From CALNYS01 sp942490855 (lineage in GTDB: Bacteria; Planctomycetota; Phycisphaerae; Phycisphaerales; UBA1924), in assembly GCA_942490855.1 (NCBI GenBank), contig CALNYS010000002.1, positions 62,001 through 126,000 of the forward strand: a stretch of 64,000 nt of DNA. Direction: 5' to 3'. Shown here piece by piece: positions 1-8,395 of this stretch (positions are counted from its first letter, which is position 1; each line of letters begins with the position of its first letter). The notes beneath the pieces are model-generated. The model did not search any database. It saw only the letters and a list, made by a program, of their open reading frames with translations, and was not told where the DNA came from. Made by a program: the position numbers and the translations under genes.

Positions 1-168
1 GATCAGAAACGCGCCCGCCACCAGCAGAGCGGCGTCGTAGACCCCGAGCTCGACAAACTCCGCTGGATGATCGAGGAATACCGCGTCTCGCTCTGGGCGC
101 AGCGCCTCGGCGTCGCGGACAAGGTGTCCCCGCAACGCCTCGAAAAACAGTGGAAAAAAACCCGCTGA
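1..168 (+). CDS. hrpA: ATP-dependent RNA helicase HrpA-type, C-terminal end (partial)
   Basis: Open from the left edge; only the last 55 residues are present. The visible tail contains LDKLRWMIEEYRVSLWAQ and then VSPQRLEKQW, which matches the extreme C-terminus (DUF3418 region) of HrpA-type DEAH-box RNA helicases, where a conserved 'IEELRVSLFAQ..G....S.KR' stretch ends the protein. The helicase motifs lie outside the window. It converges on the prepilin-type gene, whose stop is at the next base, with no room for a separate terminator. The assignment rests on family recall from a short tail. Confidence 0.7.
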   Translation, partial: DQKRARHQQSGVVDPELDKLRWMIEEYRVSLWAQRLGVADKVSPQRLEKQWKKTR

Positions 169-1188
169 TCAGTTCGCGAGACCGAGATTCCGCAGCACGC
201 TCGGCGGCGGGTTCCCGCCGAACCCGCGCCCGTTGAAGTGGAAATCATCGAGCGCCGCCTCAAGCCGCGCCGCGCGCCGCGGATACGCGATGAACGTGTA
301 GTTCTTCGTGTCAAACGCGACGCCCTGCCCCAACGGCATGTGCTCGAGCCGCGCCGAACCGTCGAGGAACCCCATGCTCGAGCGGTACTCACCGTGACGG
401 AAGTTGTGGTCCGTGTACGGGATCGAAACAAACCCGCTCGACGTGTTGATCGTCGCGACGCGCAGCACGTTCGCGATCCCGATCTCAGAGAGCACCACGA
501 ACCGCGACGGGTCCTCGATGTCCTCCGGACCGTTCTTAAACGAGAGCCACCGCTCGATCTGCTCGGGAGAGTTCATGTTGATGCCCCACGGCGCCGCCGG
601 GCTCACCCACAACCAATCCGTCGCGATATAGCTCGTCCCGAACGCACCGAAGAACGTCGAACTCCCCTCCGGCGCGCGCGACTCGTCGTACGCGTGGAAC
701 GGGTGACGCGGGAGCACCTGCACCAACGGCGGGCTCCCAAGGCTGGAGAAGTCGAGCTCCGCGCGCTGGATCCGATCGTCGCCCGGGCAGCGCAGCTGCT
801 CGCCGCCGCTCGTCGTGTGGTCCGTCATCCCCAAATAGTCGTTGAGCGGGCGGATCTTCCCAGGGTGGCCAAGGTCGTCCGCGCGGATCTCGTCGCTGTA
901 CCAGTCCACGCCCCCGTACGACGTCGTCTGGTACGTCTGGTTCGTGGTCCCGTTGCTCCGGTCGGGCAGATCCGCGGCCGGGAAGTGCTTGAAGTCCGCG
1001 ACGTACGAGTGAAACGCCTTCACGCCCTGGCCGCAGTTGCTCAGGCACCCGGCGTCCCACGCGCGCTCTTTGACCGTCCCAAGCGCGGGCAGCAAGATCC
1101 CCATCACCACAGCAATGATGGTTATGACCACCAACAACTCAACCAACGTAAACGCGTGATCCGCTTGCCTTCGCGCGCACTGACGCAT
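169..1188 (-). CDS. prepilin-type N-terminal cleavage/methylation domain protein
   Basis: 339 residues. The N-terminus has a short basic leader and then AFTLVELLVVITIIAVVMG, the class III (type IV pilin/pseudopilin) signal, with Ala instead of Gly before the conserved Phe; planctomycete members often show this. The membrane helix is followed by ILLPALGTVKERA, typical of the large planctomycete family with an H-X9-DG-type C-terminus. Near residue 290 HGEYRSSMGFLDG resembles that motif. It probably joins a pseudopilin-like envelope structure after leader-peptidase processing. The start at 1188 is supported by GGAGG a few bases upstream. The reading frame stays open upstream into queC, but that part is not this gene. 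No secretion genes are adjacent. Confidence 0.8.
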   Translation of the reverse strand: MRQCARRQADHAFTLVELLVVITIIAVVMGILLPALGTVKERAWDAGCLSNCGQGVKAFHSYVADFKHFPAADLPDRSNGTTNQTYQTTSYGGVDWYSDEIRADDLGHPGKIRPLNDYLGMTDHTTSGGEQLRCPGDDRIQRAELDFSSLGSPPLVQVLPRHPFHAYDESRAPEGSSTFFGAFGTSYIATDWLWVSPAAPWGINMNSPEQIERWLSFKNGPEDIEDPSRFVVLSEIGIANVLRVATINTSSGFVSIPYTDHNFRHGEYRSSMGFLDGSARLEHMPLGQGVAFDTKNYTFIAYPRRAARLEAALDDFHFNGRGFGGNPPPSVLRNLGLAN

Positions 1189-1262
1189 CGCGACCTCCAA
1201 GACCCCTCGCTGCTCTGAGTATAGACGCCCAACACACCGCGTCGAACACGAATGACCCAGAT

Positions 1263-1974
1263 TCACCCCGCGTACACCGTCGGATCGTCCACCCCCGCCT
1301 CGCAAAACCCCTTCTTCCGCAGCGCACACGCCTCGCAATGCCCGCAGTGCGTCCCGCTCTCGTCCGGCGGGTCGTAGCACGAGTGCGTCAGCTTCAGATC
1401 CACCCCCAGCCGCGACCCCGGCGCGAACGATGTCCGCCTTGCTCATCTCCGCCAGCGGCGTGCGCACCGCCAACCCCGCCCGCCCCGCGCCCGCCGACTC
1501 CACGCCCTCACGCGTCGCCAGGTGCACGGTCCGCTCGAACGAACGGATGAACTCCGGGCGGCAATCCGGGTACCCCGAGTAGTCGATCGCGTTGACCCCG
1601 ATCCACAACTCCCCGGCGCCCGAGACCTCCGCCAACCCCGCCGCGAGCGATAAAAACACCAGATTCCGCGCCGGGACGTACGTCACCGGGATGCGCGACG
1701 GGTCCGGCGCCGCGTCCTTGGGCACCTCGATATCAGCCGTCAGCGCCGAGCCCCCGATCAGCCGCAGGTCCAGCGGCAGCACCACCCGCCGGCTCACGCC
1801 CAGACGCTCCGCCAGACGCTCCCCCGCCCGCAGCTCCGCCCGGTGGCGCTGCCCGTAATCAAACGACAGCGCCACCACCCCCCGCCCCTCGCGACGCGCC
1901 ATCGCGCACGCGACGGCCGAATCAAGACCCCCGGACAGAAGAACCACAGCGATCGAGGCGTTGTCAGACGTCAT
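1263..1974 (-). pseudogene. queC: 7-cyano-7-deazaguanine synthase QueC, frameshifted
   Basis: QueC makes preQ0 from 7-carboxy-7-deazaguanine, ATP and ammonia in queuosine/7-deazaguanine synthesis. The first part reads MTSDNASIAVVLLSGGLDSA, with the SGGLDS PP-loop, then FDYGQRH, YVPARNLVFLSLAAGLAE and the conserved KADIVRAG. After that the frame is lost. One base over, it continues as RLGVDLKLTHSCYDPP, then THCGHCEACALRKKGF with the zinc-binding cysteines, and stops at 1263. The total length (712 bases) is one base too long for a single frame. Deleting one G of the run at 1416-1419 restores a 236-residue QueC of normal length. It is either a real pseudogene or a one-base sequence error. Confidence 0.85.
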
Positions 1975-2247
1975 GGTGGGGCCCAGAAAAAGCCAGCGGG
2001 ACACGAGAAAGCGGACGGTTTCCTTTATCCGGCCCCTCCGTACGTCCGAATGTACGCCAATCCAATGGTTCTCGGGTTCAAGCGGGCCCGTGGACTCGTC
2101 CGATAAAGGGGGTCGATGCGGAGCGTCGTCCCGCCCTCTCCACGGAGGGCTGAACAAGTCAATCAGGGACGCGCCACGGCCGGCCGGGGGAATCCGCCGG
2201 GCCGAGGCTCACGACGCCCCCAAGAGGGGCCGGGAGACGCATCGATT

Positions 2248-3531
2248 ATGAAGGCGCCCACCTCAGTCACGCTCGCCATGTCCGCCGCCGCCCTCGTCCT
2301 CGCCGCGTGCTCCAGCTCGCCCGAGTCGACCGCGACCAACGACCGCACCCTCCCCCCCCCGATGACCGACGCCGAGTTCGCCTCCGTCGCCATCACCAGC
2401 GAGGACGCGCGAACGATCGACCCCGCCGCCCTCGCGACCTTCGACGCACTCCTCCTCGAGGCGCCCATCAACTCCTCCGCACGCAACGTCGCCTACGAGA
2501 CCACCCCCTCCGGCACCCCCGACGCCACCAGCGAGCCCGTCGCCGGCGCCGTCAGCGTCTACGGAAAGGTCCCCGGCGAGACCTCCGACGCCTTCGTCGC
2601 CGCCAGCAACCCCGGCGGCTTCGAGTCCCTCTCCCAGATCACCTTCGCCTCCGAAGGCTCCGACTTCGACCCGGAGATCTCCCGCGACGGCTCCCGCCTC
2701 GTCTTCGCCAGCACCCAGCACTCCCCCACCGCCGACGTCTACATCAAGAACGTCGGCTCCTCCACGATCACCCAGATCACCAACGACCCCTCCAACGACC
2801 TCATGCCCTCGATCGCCCCCGACGGGCAGCGCATCGCCTTCGCGTCCGACCGCGGCGGCTCCTGGGACATCTACATCACCAGCATCGAGGGCGGCCAGCC
2901 CGTCCAGATCACCGAGGACTCCACCCACGAGCTCCACCCCAGCTGGTCCCCCGACGGCACGCAGCTTGTCTTCTCCCGCCTCGGGCAGATGAGCGGACGC
3001 TGGGAACTCTGGGTCCTCGACGCCGCACAGCCCTCCCGACGCAACTTCATCGGGTACGGCCTCTTCCCCGTCTGGAGCCCCGCCGGCGACAAGATCGCCT
3101 TCCAGCGCTCCCGCGGGCGCGGCGACCGCCTCTTCGGCATCTGGACCGTTGACTACATCGACGGCGAAGGCGTCCTCCCCACCGAGATCTACTCCAACGA
3201 GGGACACGCCGCCGTCAACCCCAGCTGGTCCCCCGACGGCGGGCGCCTCTCCTTCAGCCTCATCAACGGCGCCGGCGCCGAAGAAGGCCGCCGACCCGAG
3301 ATCGCCGACCTCTACATCTGCCGCGTCGACGGCGCCGACCGCGCCACCCTCACCAACGGGCAGCACTCGAACCTCTCACCCACCTGGGGCGGCGACGGAC
3401 GCATCTACTTCGTCTCCGACCGCTCGGGCTCGGACAACATCTGGTCCCTGACCCCCAAGCACGCCATCCGCGCCGCGTCCATCGGACAGCCCACCAACGG
3501 CTCCGACCTCGCCGACGTCAACGACGACTGA
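2248..3531 (+). CDS. TolB-like beta-propeller lipoprotein (PD40/WD40-like repeats)
   Basis: 427 residues. The leader MKAPTSVTLAMSAAALVLAACSS ends in a lipobox (LAAC), so it is probably a lipid-anchored envelope protein. From about residue 130 there are repeated PD40-type motifs such as DFDPEISRDGSRLVFAS, LMPSIAPDGQRIAFASDRGG, HPSWSPDGTQLVFSR and NPSWSPDGGRLSFS, typical of TolB C-terminal propellers. The reading frame runs upstream to 2116, but the ATG at 2248 is the one that gives a signal peptide. No tol/pal genes adjoin it, so a true TolB role is not shown. The next gene is also a lipoprotein. Confidence 0.8.
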   Translation: MKAPTSVTLAMSAAALVLAACSSSPESTATNDRTLPPPMTDAEFASVAITSEDARTIDPAALATFDALLLEAPINSSARNVAYETTPSGTPDATSEPVAGAVSVYGKVPGETSDAFVAASNPGGFESLSQITFASEGSDFDPEISRDGSRLVFASTQHSPTADVYIKNVGSSTITQITNDPSNDLMPSIAPDGQRIAFASDRGGSWDIYITSIEGGQPVQITEDSTHELHPSWSPDGTQLVFSRLGQMSGRWELWVLDAAQPSRRNFIGYGLFPVWSPAGDKIAFQRSRGRGDRLFGIWTVDYIDGEGVLPTEIYSNEGHAAVNPSWSPDGGRLSFSLINGAGAEEGRRPEIADLYICRVDGADRATLTNGQHSNLSPTWGGDGRIYFVSDRSGSDNIWSLTPKHAIRAASIGQPTNGSDLADVNDD

Positions 3532-3689
3532 TCAACCACCACGCGGCCTGCCTCTAACGGGGCGACGCCGCGTTTTCCGATAAGCGTGCACGGACGCACG
3601 CGCGGCCGACCGAACGCAGGGACGCGGGGTCCCGGCGGCCACACGCCACACCCGCCGCGGAGGATCGCGGCTTGACCCGGCAGGATGCC

Positions 3690-4454
3690 ATGACAACCGA
3701 ACAACGCCTGCTCGCGCTGCTATTCGCTCCTCTGGTTCTAATCGCAGCGCTGCTCGCGGGTTGTGAGACGGGAGACAACCGTCCCGACCCGCTCTCGCTC
3801 CGCTCGCCGTACTCCTTCGGGAACGGCGACGCGCTCTGGGCCGTCGCCCCCCTCGTCAACGAGTCGGGCGTCTCGGTCGTCGATCCGCTCCTCGTCTCCG
3901 ATTCGCTGGTCTACCAGATCCAGCAGATCGACGGCGTCTCCGCGGTCCCGATGAACCGAACCATCGCCGCCATGCGGGCCCTCGGGCTCCAGACGGTCGG
4001 CAGCCCGCAGGACGCCGTCGCGCTCGCCAAGAGCCTCGGCGCCGACGCCATCATCGCCGGATCCATCACCGCGTGGGACCCCTACGACCCGCCGGAGATC
4101 GGCATGACCGTCGCCCTCTTCGGCGCCCGCCCAGGCGGGCCCGGGGGCCTCAACGAGCACTGGATCAACCCCCGCGACATGCAGGGGTGGGTCACGGAGT
4201 ACGCCTCAGACGGTCGCCACGGACGCTTCGGAGTCCCCGCCGCCGTCACCGCCGCCCACATCGACGCCACACGCGTTGACGTGCAACGCGACGTGAAAAC
4301 CTACGCCACGCCCCGGGTCGACCCCGGTGCGCCGCTCGGGTGGAAACGCTACACGGCCAGCATGGCGTTGTTCAGCGAGTACGCCTGCCACCGCGTGATG
4401 CGGGACCTGCTCGCCAGCGAGCACGCCCGTCTCGCACAGGGCAGCGAGAACTAA
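3690..4454 (+). CDS. putative lipoprotein with CsgG/LpoB-like fold
   Basis: 254 residues. The leader MTTEQRLLALLFAPLVLIAALLAGC has a clear lipobox (LAGC). The following domain (ALWAVAPLVNESG, then IDGVSAVPMNRTIAAMRALG, then ALAKSLGADAIIAGSIT) follows the pattern of CsgG/LpoB/GNA1162-type proteins: an 'AV.P..N.SG' strand, a helix, and 'A..LGAD.II.GS'. This fold call is inference from pattern only. A TTG lies in frame at 3672, but the ATG at 3690 follows AGGA at suitable spacing. It lies 158 bases behind the TolB-like lipoprotein and 48 bases before the next small gene. Confidence 0.65.
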   Translation: MTTEQRLLALLFAPLVLIAALLAGCETGDNRPDPLSLRSPYSFGNGDALWAVAPLVNESGVSVVDPLLVSDSLVYQIQQIDGVSAVPMNRTIAAMRALGLQTVGSPQDAVALAKSLGADAIIAGSITAWDPYDPPEIGMTVALFGARPGGPGGLNEHWINPRDMQGWVTEYASDGRHGRFGVPAAVTAAHIDATRVDVQRDVKTYATPRVDPGAPLGWKRYTASMALFSEYACHRVMRDLLASEHARLAQGSEN

Positions 4455-4502
4455 CGCCTCCCGCGCGCGTCCGACGCCCGCGGGGGCCAGAAAGGACGCG
4501 GC

Positions 4503-4769
4503 GTGGACCAGCACGTCGAGGACAACCAGGCCGGCGACCGGCGCGTGACGCTCGTAAAGGGCGAACACCGCTGGGACTTCCGGTGCGCACGAGGCGAAGA
4601 ATCGGACCTGCTCGCGCGGGTCTCACTCCTCGCCGCGAGCGATTCGGTTGACCTCGATTGGACCGACGCCGCGCTCATTGCGCGCCAGCTCGGACGTCGT
4701 CTGACGGCCGAGATCAAAACGTTCGTGTCGGCGCGGGAACGCTCCCCGCGCGACGGGAGACCCTCATGA
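4503..4769 (+). CDS. small hypothetical protein overlapping the recombinase gene
   Basis: 88 residues from a GTG start. It has no signal peptide or membrane segment. It is charged, with a central WDFRCARGEESDLLARVSLL stretch. No family is recognised. Its stop overlaps the ATG of the Xer recombinase (ATGA), so the two are probably translationally coupled and share an operon. Support is the overlap and a codon pattern like that of its neighbours. Confidence 0.6.
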   Translation: MDQHVEDNQAGDRRVTLVKGEHRWDFRCARGEESDLLARVSLLAASDSVDLDWTDAALIARQLGRRLTAEIKTFVSARERSPRDGRPS

Positions 4770-5773
4770 CCGCCCTGCCGATGATCGAAGAGTTCAAGTC
4801 CTGCCTCACCGACGAGCGCCACTTCAGCCCCTACACCGCCAAGTGCTACGGCGCGGACCTCCGCCAGTACGTCGAATACCTCAAGGCCGAGTTCGGCGTC
4901 GCGGTCAGCGCCGACAAGGAATCCGCCGCGCTCCAAGCACGCCGCCACGGCAAGGCAGACCCCAACGAGCCCGAGACCATCACCTCGTCCATCTGCGAGG
5001 CAGACGCCGACGTCATCCGCGGGTTCCTCGAACACCTCGGCGAGCAGAACTACTCCCCCGCCACCATGGCGCGCAAGATCGCAACCCTCCGATCCTTCTA
5101 CAAGTGGGCGCACAAGAACGACATCACCGGGTCCAACCCGATGACCATGATCCGCACCCCCAAGCAGGTCAAGCGTCTCCCCAAGGTCGTCAGCCTCGAG
5201 CAGATCGAACAGCTCCTCTCCGCACCCAACGACAACGAAGTCCTCGGCGCCCGCGACCGCGCCATGCTCGAAACACTCTTCTCCACCGGCATCAGGGTCT
5301 CCGAGCTCGTTGACCTCGACCTCGAAGACCTCGACGAGGCCGGCGAAGCCCTGCTCATCCGCGGCAAGGGCAAGAAGGAACGCCTCGTCCCCCTCGGCGC
5401 CCACGCCCTCCGCGCGCTCCGACGCTACGTCGAGCTCGTCAAAGGCGACCGACGCTTCGGCGAGTCCTGGGGCACCGGCGCCGGCGACCACGTCCTCTTC
5501 ATCAACAAGCACGGCGGACGCATCAGCGCACGCTCCGTCCGCCGCAAGCTCGACAAGTACCTGCGCCAGGTCGGGCTCGACCCCTCGATCAGCCCGCACA
5601 CCCTGCGTCACAGCTTCGCGACGCACCTCCTTGAGAACGGCGCCGACCTCCGCAGCGTGCAGGAGCTGCTGGGTCACCAGTCCCTCTCGACCACCCAGGT
5701 GTACACCCACCTGACCACGGACCGCCTGCGCGAGACCTACGACGGCGCGCACCCGCGGGCCGAGGCCGGCTAA
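4766..5773 (+). CDS. xerD: tyrosine recombinase XerC/XerD family
   Basis: 335 residues. Xer recombinases resolve chromosome dimers at dif together with FtsK. The N-terminal SAM-like core-binding domain covers residues 5-130. The catalytic domain shows the full set: R177 (TGIRVSEL), a Lys in GKGKKERLVPLG near 201-203, H278 and R281 (HTLRHSFATH), H304 (LLGHQS) and Y313 (STTQVYTHL). The N-terminal domain has about 25 extra residues at 45-75 (ADKESAALQARRHGKADPNE), longer than in E. coli XerC/D (about 298 residues). Whether it is the XerC or XerD type cannot be fixed from sequence alone. It is followed by a strong terminator. Confidence 0.9.
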   Translation: MTALPMIEEFKSCLTDERHFSPYTAKCYGADLRQYVEYLKAEFGVAVSADKESAALQARRHGKADPNEPETITSSICEADADVIRGFLEHLGEQNYSPATMARKIATLRSFYKWAHKNDITGSNPMTMIRTPKQVKRLPKVVSLEQIEQLLSAPNDNEVLGARDRAMLETLFSTGIRVSELVDLDLEDLDEAGEALLIRGKGKKERLVPLGAHALRALRRYVELVKGDRRFGESWGTGAGDHVLFINKHGGRISARSVRRKLDKYLRQVGLDPSISPHTLRHSFATHLLENGADLRSVQELLGHQSLSTTQVYTHLTTDRLRETYDGAHPRAEAG

Positions 5774-5820
5774 ACAGCCGCTTCAACAATCAGGAGACGA
5801 ACGCGCTCCGGCGCGTCATG

Positions 5821-5856
5821 CCCCCGGCGATTCCTTCTGCCCCGCCGGGGGTTTTT
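5821..5856 (+). terminator. rho-independent terminator after the Xer recombinase gene
   Basis: A perfect 9-bp stem CCCCCGGCG / CGCCGGGGG (5821-5829 with 5843-5851) is followed by five T residues. It lies between the + strand recombinase gene and the convergent HEAT-repeat gene. Confidence 0.85.
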
Positions 5857-5864
5857 CTCTGCGC

Positions 5865-6914
5865 TCAGCCCGCGTTCAGAACGAAGTCAGCACCGCCGCC
5901 GTCGAGGTCCAGCGAACCAATAAGAGCGCCGGCCGCGACCGCCTCGTCCTCGCTCAGCTCCCCGCTGCGAGCAAGCTCCAGCAGCCCGCGCACCTGCCGG
6001 TCCTCGAGCATCGAGCCGTGCGCACGCACCGAGCGGACCACGTGCTGGAAGAGCGCGATGCGGTCCGGGCCCTCGCCCGCGATCGCAGCGCCAAGCAGCG
6101 ACTGCTGCGCCGCCGCGCTATCGAGATGCGCCAGCACATCCGCCAGCACGATCGCCAGCGGGCCGTCCTCTTCGAACGCCGCGACCAGCGGGCGGGCCGC
6201 GGCCGTCACGTCGAGCACCGTCGAGCCCGAGACCGCCAGGTCCCGCAACGCCGAGAGCGCCGCGAACGCGTACTCCTGCGCGTCGCTCTCGCTGATCGCC
6301 TCGCCCGTCGCCGCGCGGGCGAGCTGGGCCGCGGCCGTCGCGAACTGCTGATCGCTCACCCCCGCGCGCACCACCCGGACCAGCGCGTCGTCGGCGTACC
6401 GGCTCGCGAGGTCCGTCGACGCGGCGCCGGCGACAACCGCCAGCACCGGCGTGACGCGCAGCTTGCTCTCGCTCCGCACGTCCCCGAGCAGACCGTCCGT
6501 CGCGCCCTGGCTGAGCTGGCAGACAACAAGATCAACCCCCGGCGCCTCCGCGATCGCGCCCGAGGCGCCCGCGAGCGTCGAGGCCGGCGCCAGCACCGTG
6601 TACCCGGCGGCGCGCAGACGATCCGTGATCGCCTGCTGGTCTTCCAGATCCGTCGCCACGACCAGCGCGAAACGATCGCTCGCCTCGCGGATCGCCGCGG
6701 CCAGCGTCGGAACGACGCGCTCGGCGGCCCCGAAGGGCGACGTCGGGCGGGCCTGCGCGATCGCCAGCGCCGCCTCGTACTGCACCCGACGGTCCGGGTA
6801 CGCGAGGGCGTCAGTCAGCGGGTTGTCGCGCCAGTCGGACGCGCCGCCGGCCGTCTCGGCAAGAGCAGCGATCGCCCGACGGATCAGCGGGGTGTCACGG
6901 TCGCGGAGCCGCAC
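5865..6914 (-). CDS. HEAT-repeat protein, C-terminal fragment (downstream of a frameshift)
   Basis: This is the C-terminal half of a protein whose N-terminal half is the gene ending at 6895. The coding sense after the junction reads RDRDTPLIRRAIAALAETAGG and continues with alpha-helical repeats (DWRDNPLTDALAYPDRRVQYEAALAIA) and a Rossmann-like stretch (FALVVATDLEDQQAITDRLRAAG). There is no obvious start codon with a binding site at its head. The two frames overlap by 20 bases, and the sum 5865-8049 is one base too long for one frame. If one G near 6905-6912 is dropped, the join reads LERALRDRDTPLIRRAI without a break. Function unknown. Confidence 0.7.
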   Translation of the reverse strand: MRLRDRDTPLIRRAIAALAETAGGASDWRDNPLTDALAYPDRRVQYEAALAIAQARPTSPFGAAERVVPTLAAAIREASDRFALVVATDLEDQQAITDRLRAAGYTVLAPASTLAGASGAIAEAPGVDLVVCQLSQGATDGLLGDVRSESKLRVTPVLAVVAGAASTDLASRYADDALVRVVRAGVSDQQFATAAAQLARAATGEAISESDAQEYAFAALSALRDLAVSGSTVLDVTAAARPLVAAFEEDGPLAIVLADVLAHLDSAAAQQSLLGAAIAGEGPDRIALFQHVVRSVRAHGSMLEDRQVRGLLELARSGELSEDEAVAAGALIGSLDLDGGGADFVLNAG

Positions 6915-8049
6915 GCTCGAGGACGTTGCTCGTCAGCGTCGGGCCGGCCGCGACCGCGTAGTACGTCGCGCCCCGCTTCTCCGAGGGGTACAGCGGGTTC
7001 TCGTACTCGCTGGGCGCGTCGATCTCACGCGAGAAGTTCGCGGCAAGCCACAGCCCCGCGGCCGCGGCGGGGCTGGCCCCCAGCTCCGCGGCGTGCTCGC
7101 CCAGACGCATCGCCATCGCCTCGTGGTACACCTCCGTGCGCACCGCGACGGGGTTGAGCCCGAAGCCCGGGTTGTACTCCCACACCAGCTGGTGCGACTC
7201 GCCCGAGAACTGCGTCAGGCTCGCCTGCTCGCGGTAGTAGCTCTCGGCGAGGTCGAGGAAGAGACCCGCGGGGGTGACGCCAGCCGTGGGGCCGCCGTCG
7301 ATCGAGTTGATCGCCCGGTCCACGGCGCGCGCCAGGTCGCGGGGCATCGACTCGCCGCTGGCGCGCAGCTCGTACAGGTACGGGAGGGCCGTGCGCACCT
7401 GCGACTGCCCGAGGATCGTGACGATGCGCCGCTGCGTCTCCTGGTCCACGCCGGGCAGCGCCGCCGCGAGGGGCGCCACGGCGCGAGAGCCCATGTCGAT
7501 CAGCAAGCGCTGGACCTGCGACTCGAGCACCTGGTCGGCGCGGGCCATGAGCACCTGGAGCAGCTGAGGCACCGCGTACTCGCTCGCGAAGATCAGACGC
7601 TCACGCGCCACGCGCTGGGCCCGGGGGTCTTCCTTGAGGAGCTGGATGTTCCGGGCGATCTGCTGCGGGTCGCGGGCGCGCTCGAGCTGACCCGACTCGA
7701 ACAGGGCACGCAGCGCCGCGGCCGACGGCTCGACCGCGTCGATCACCAGCGCCCGGCGCGTCGTCTCGTCGAACCGCTCGCCCAGGCGAGGGTCGTCCTC
7801 GACGACCGCGACGAACTCCATCGGCGTGAGGTTCAGGTCCAGCAGGGCCTGCCCGTACGCCGCGGCGAGATCGTCGTTGCGGATGAAGACGAAGTGCGCG
7901 AAATCGTCGAGGAGCTGGCGGGCCTCGCGCTCGACAGACCGCTCGCCGCTCTGAGCGGAGGCGGGGGCGGCGAAGCCGGCAGCGCCCAGGAGCAGGGCGG
8001 ACGAGAGGGCCGTGGCAGCGACACGGGACGTTCGGCGGCGGTCGGGCAC
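6895..8049 (-). CDS. exported HEAT-repeat protein, N-terminal part (frameshifted at its 3' end)
   Basis: It starts with GTG at 8049, behind AGAGGAG. A signal peptide is visible (RRRTSRVAATALSSALLLG...APASAQ), cleaved near residue 33. The rest is helical, with HEAT-like units (QRLLIDMGSRAVAPLAAALP, RRIVTILGQSQVRTALPYLY), so it is probably an exported scaffold or binding protein. The frame ends with SNVLERAAPRP, but one base over it runs on into the C-terminal fragment. The full product would be about 727 residues. Either a one-base error or a real break explains this. Confidence 0.75.
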   Translation of the reverse strand: MPDRRRTSRVAATALSSALLLGAAGFAAPASAQSGERSVEREARQLLDDFAHFVFIRNDDLAAAYGQALLDLNLTPMEFVAVVEDDPRLGERFDETTRRALVIDAVEPSAAALRALFESGQLERARDPQQIARNIQLLKEDPRAQRVARERLIFASEYAVPQLLQVLMARADQVLESQVQRLLIDMGSRAVAPLAAALPGVDQETQRRIVTILGQSQVRTALPYLYELRASGESMPRDLARAVDRAINSIDGGPTAGVTPAGLFLDLAESYYREQASLTQFSGESHQLVWEYNPGFGLNPVAVRTEVYHEAMAMRLGEHAAELGASPAAAAGLWLAANFSREIDAPSEYENPLYPSEKRGATYYAVAAGPTLTSNVLERAAPRP

Positions 8050-8395
8050 GGTCGTGCTCCTCTAGAGAAGGCGGGGCGTCGGCGGCGACATCGTCGGACG
8101 TGCAGAGCGTCGGCCCAGAGGCAGTTATCTACGGGACGAAGCCCGGGTGGGATCCGCCAGAAGGATCAATCTACCGGGCCTTCTCCGCGGGCGTCAACGT
8201 GGGAGAGGCCCCCTACCGAACCTATCGGACGCCCCCCTGCCCGCAGAGGCCCCCGGCATGCGCGATTTCTTCTCTGCCACCCGCCGAGACGTCAAGACCG
8301 GCCCCCATTAGACCGATCGTGGGGTGGCGCCGGCCTCTCGCTGTTTAGAGGCGCCGGACCGGTTCAAGACGGCATCCGAAGACGAGGGTGAGCAC
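8050..8395 (+). other. intergenic region between divergent genes
   Basis: 346 bases separating the minus-strand HEAT-repeat gene from the plus-strand regulator gene, so promoters for both must lie here. No convincing coding sequence is seen. The last 60 bases contain an imperfect inverted repeat (CCGGCCTCT ... AGAGGCGCCGG, about 8333-8356). A GAGGGTGAG ribosome-binding site precedes the regulator start. Confidence 0.6.

Noticed and set aside
1975..2060. preQ1 riboswitch in front of queC
   Set aside because: The leader lacks the preQ1 class I hairpin plus A-rich tail pattern; only ordinary GC-rich sequence is seen.
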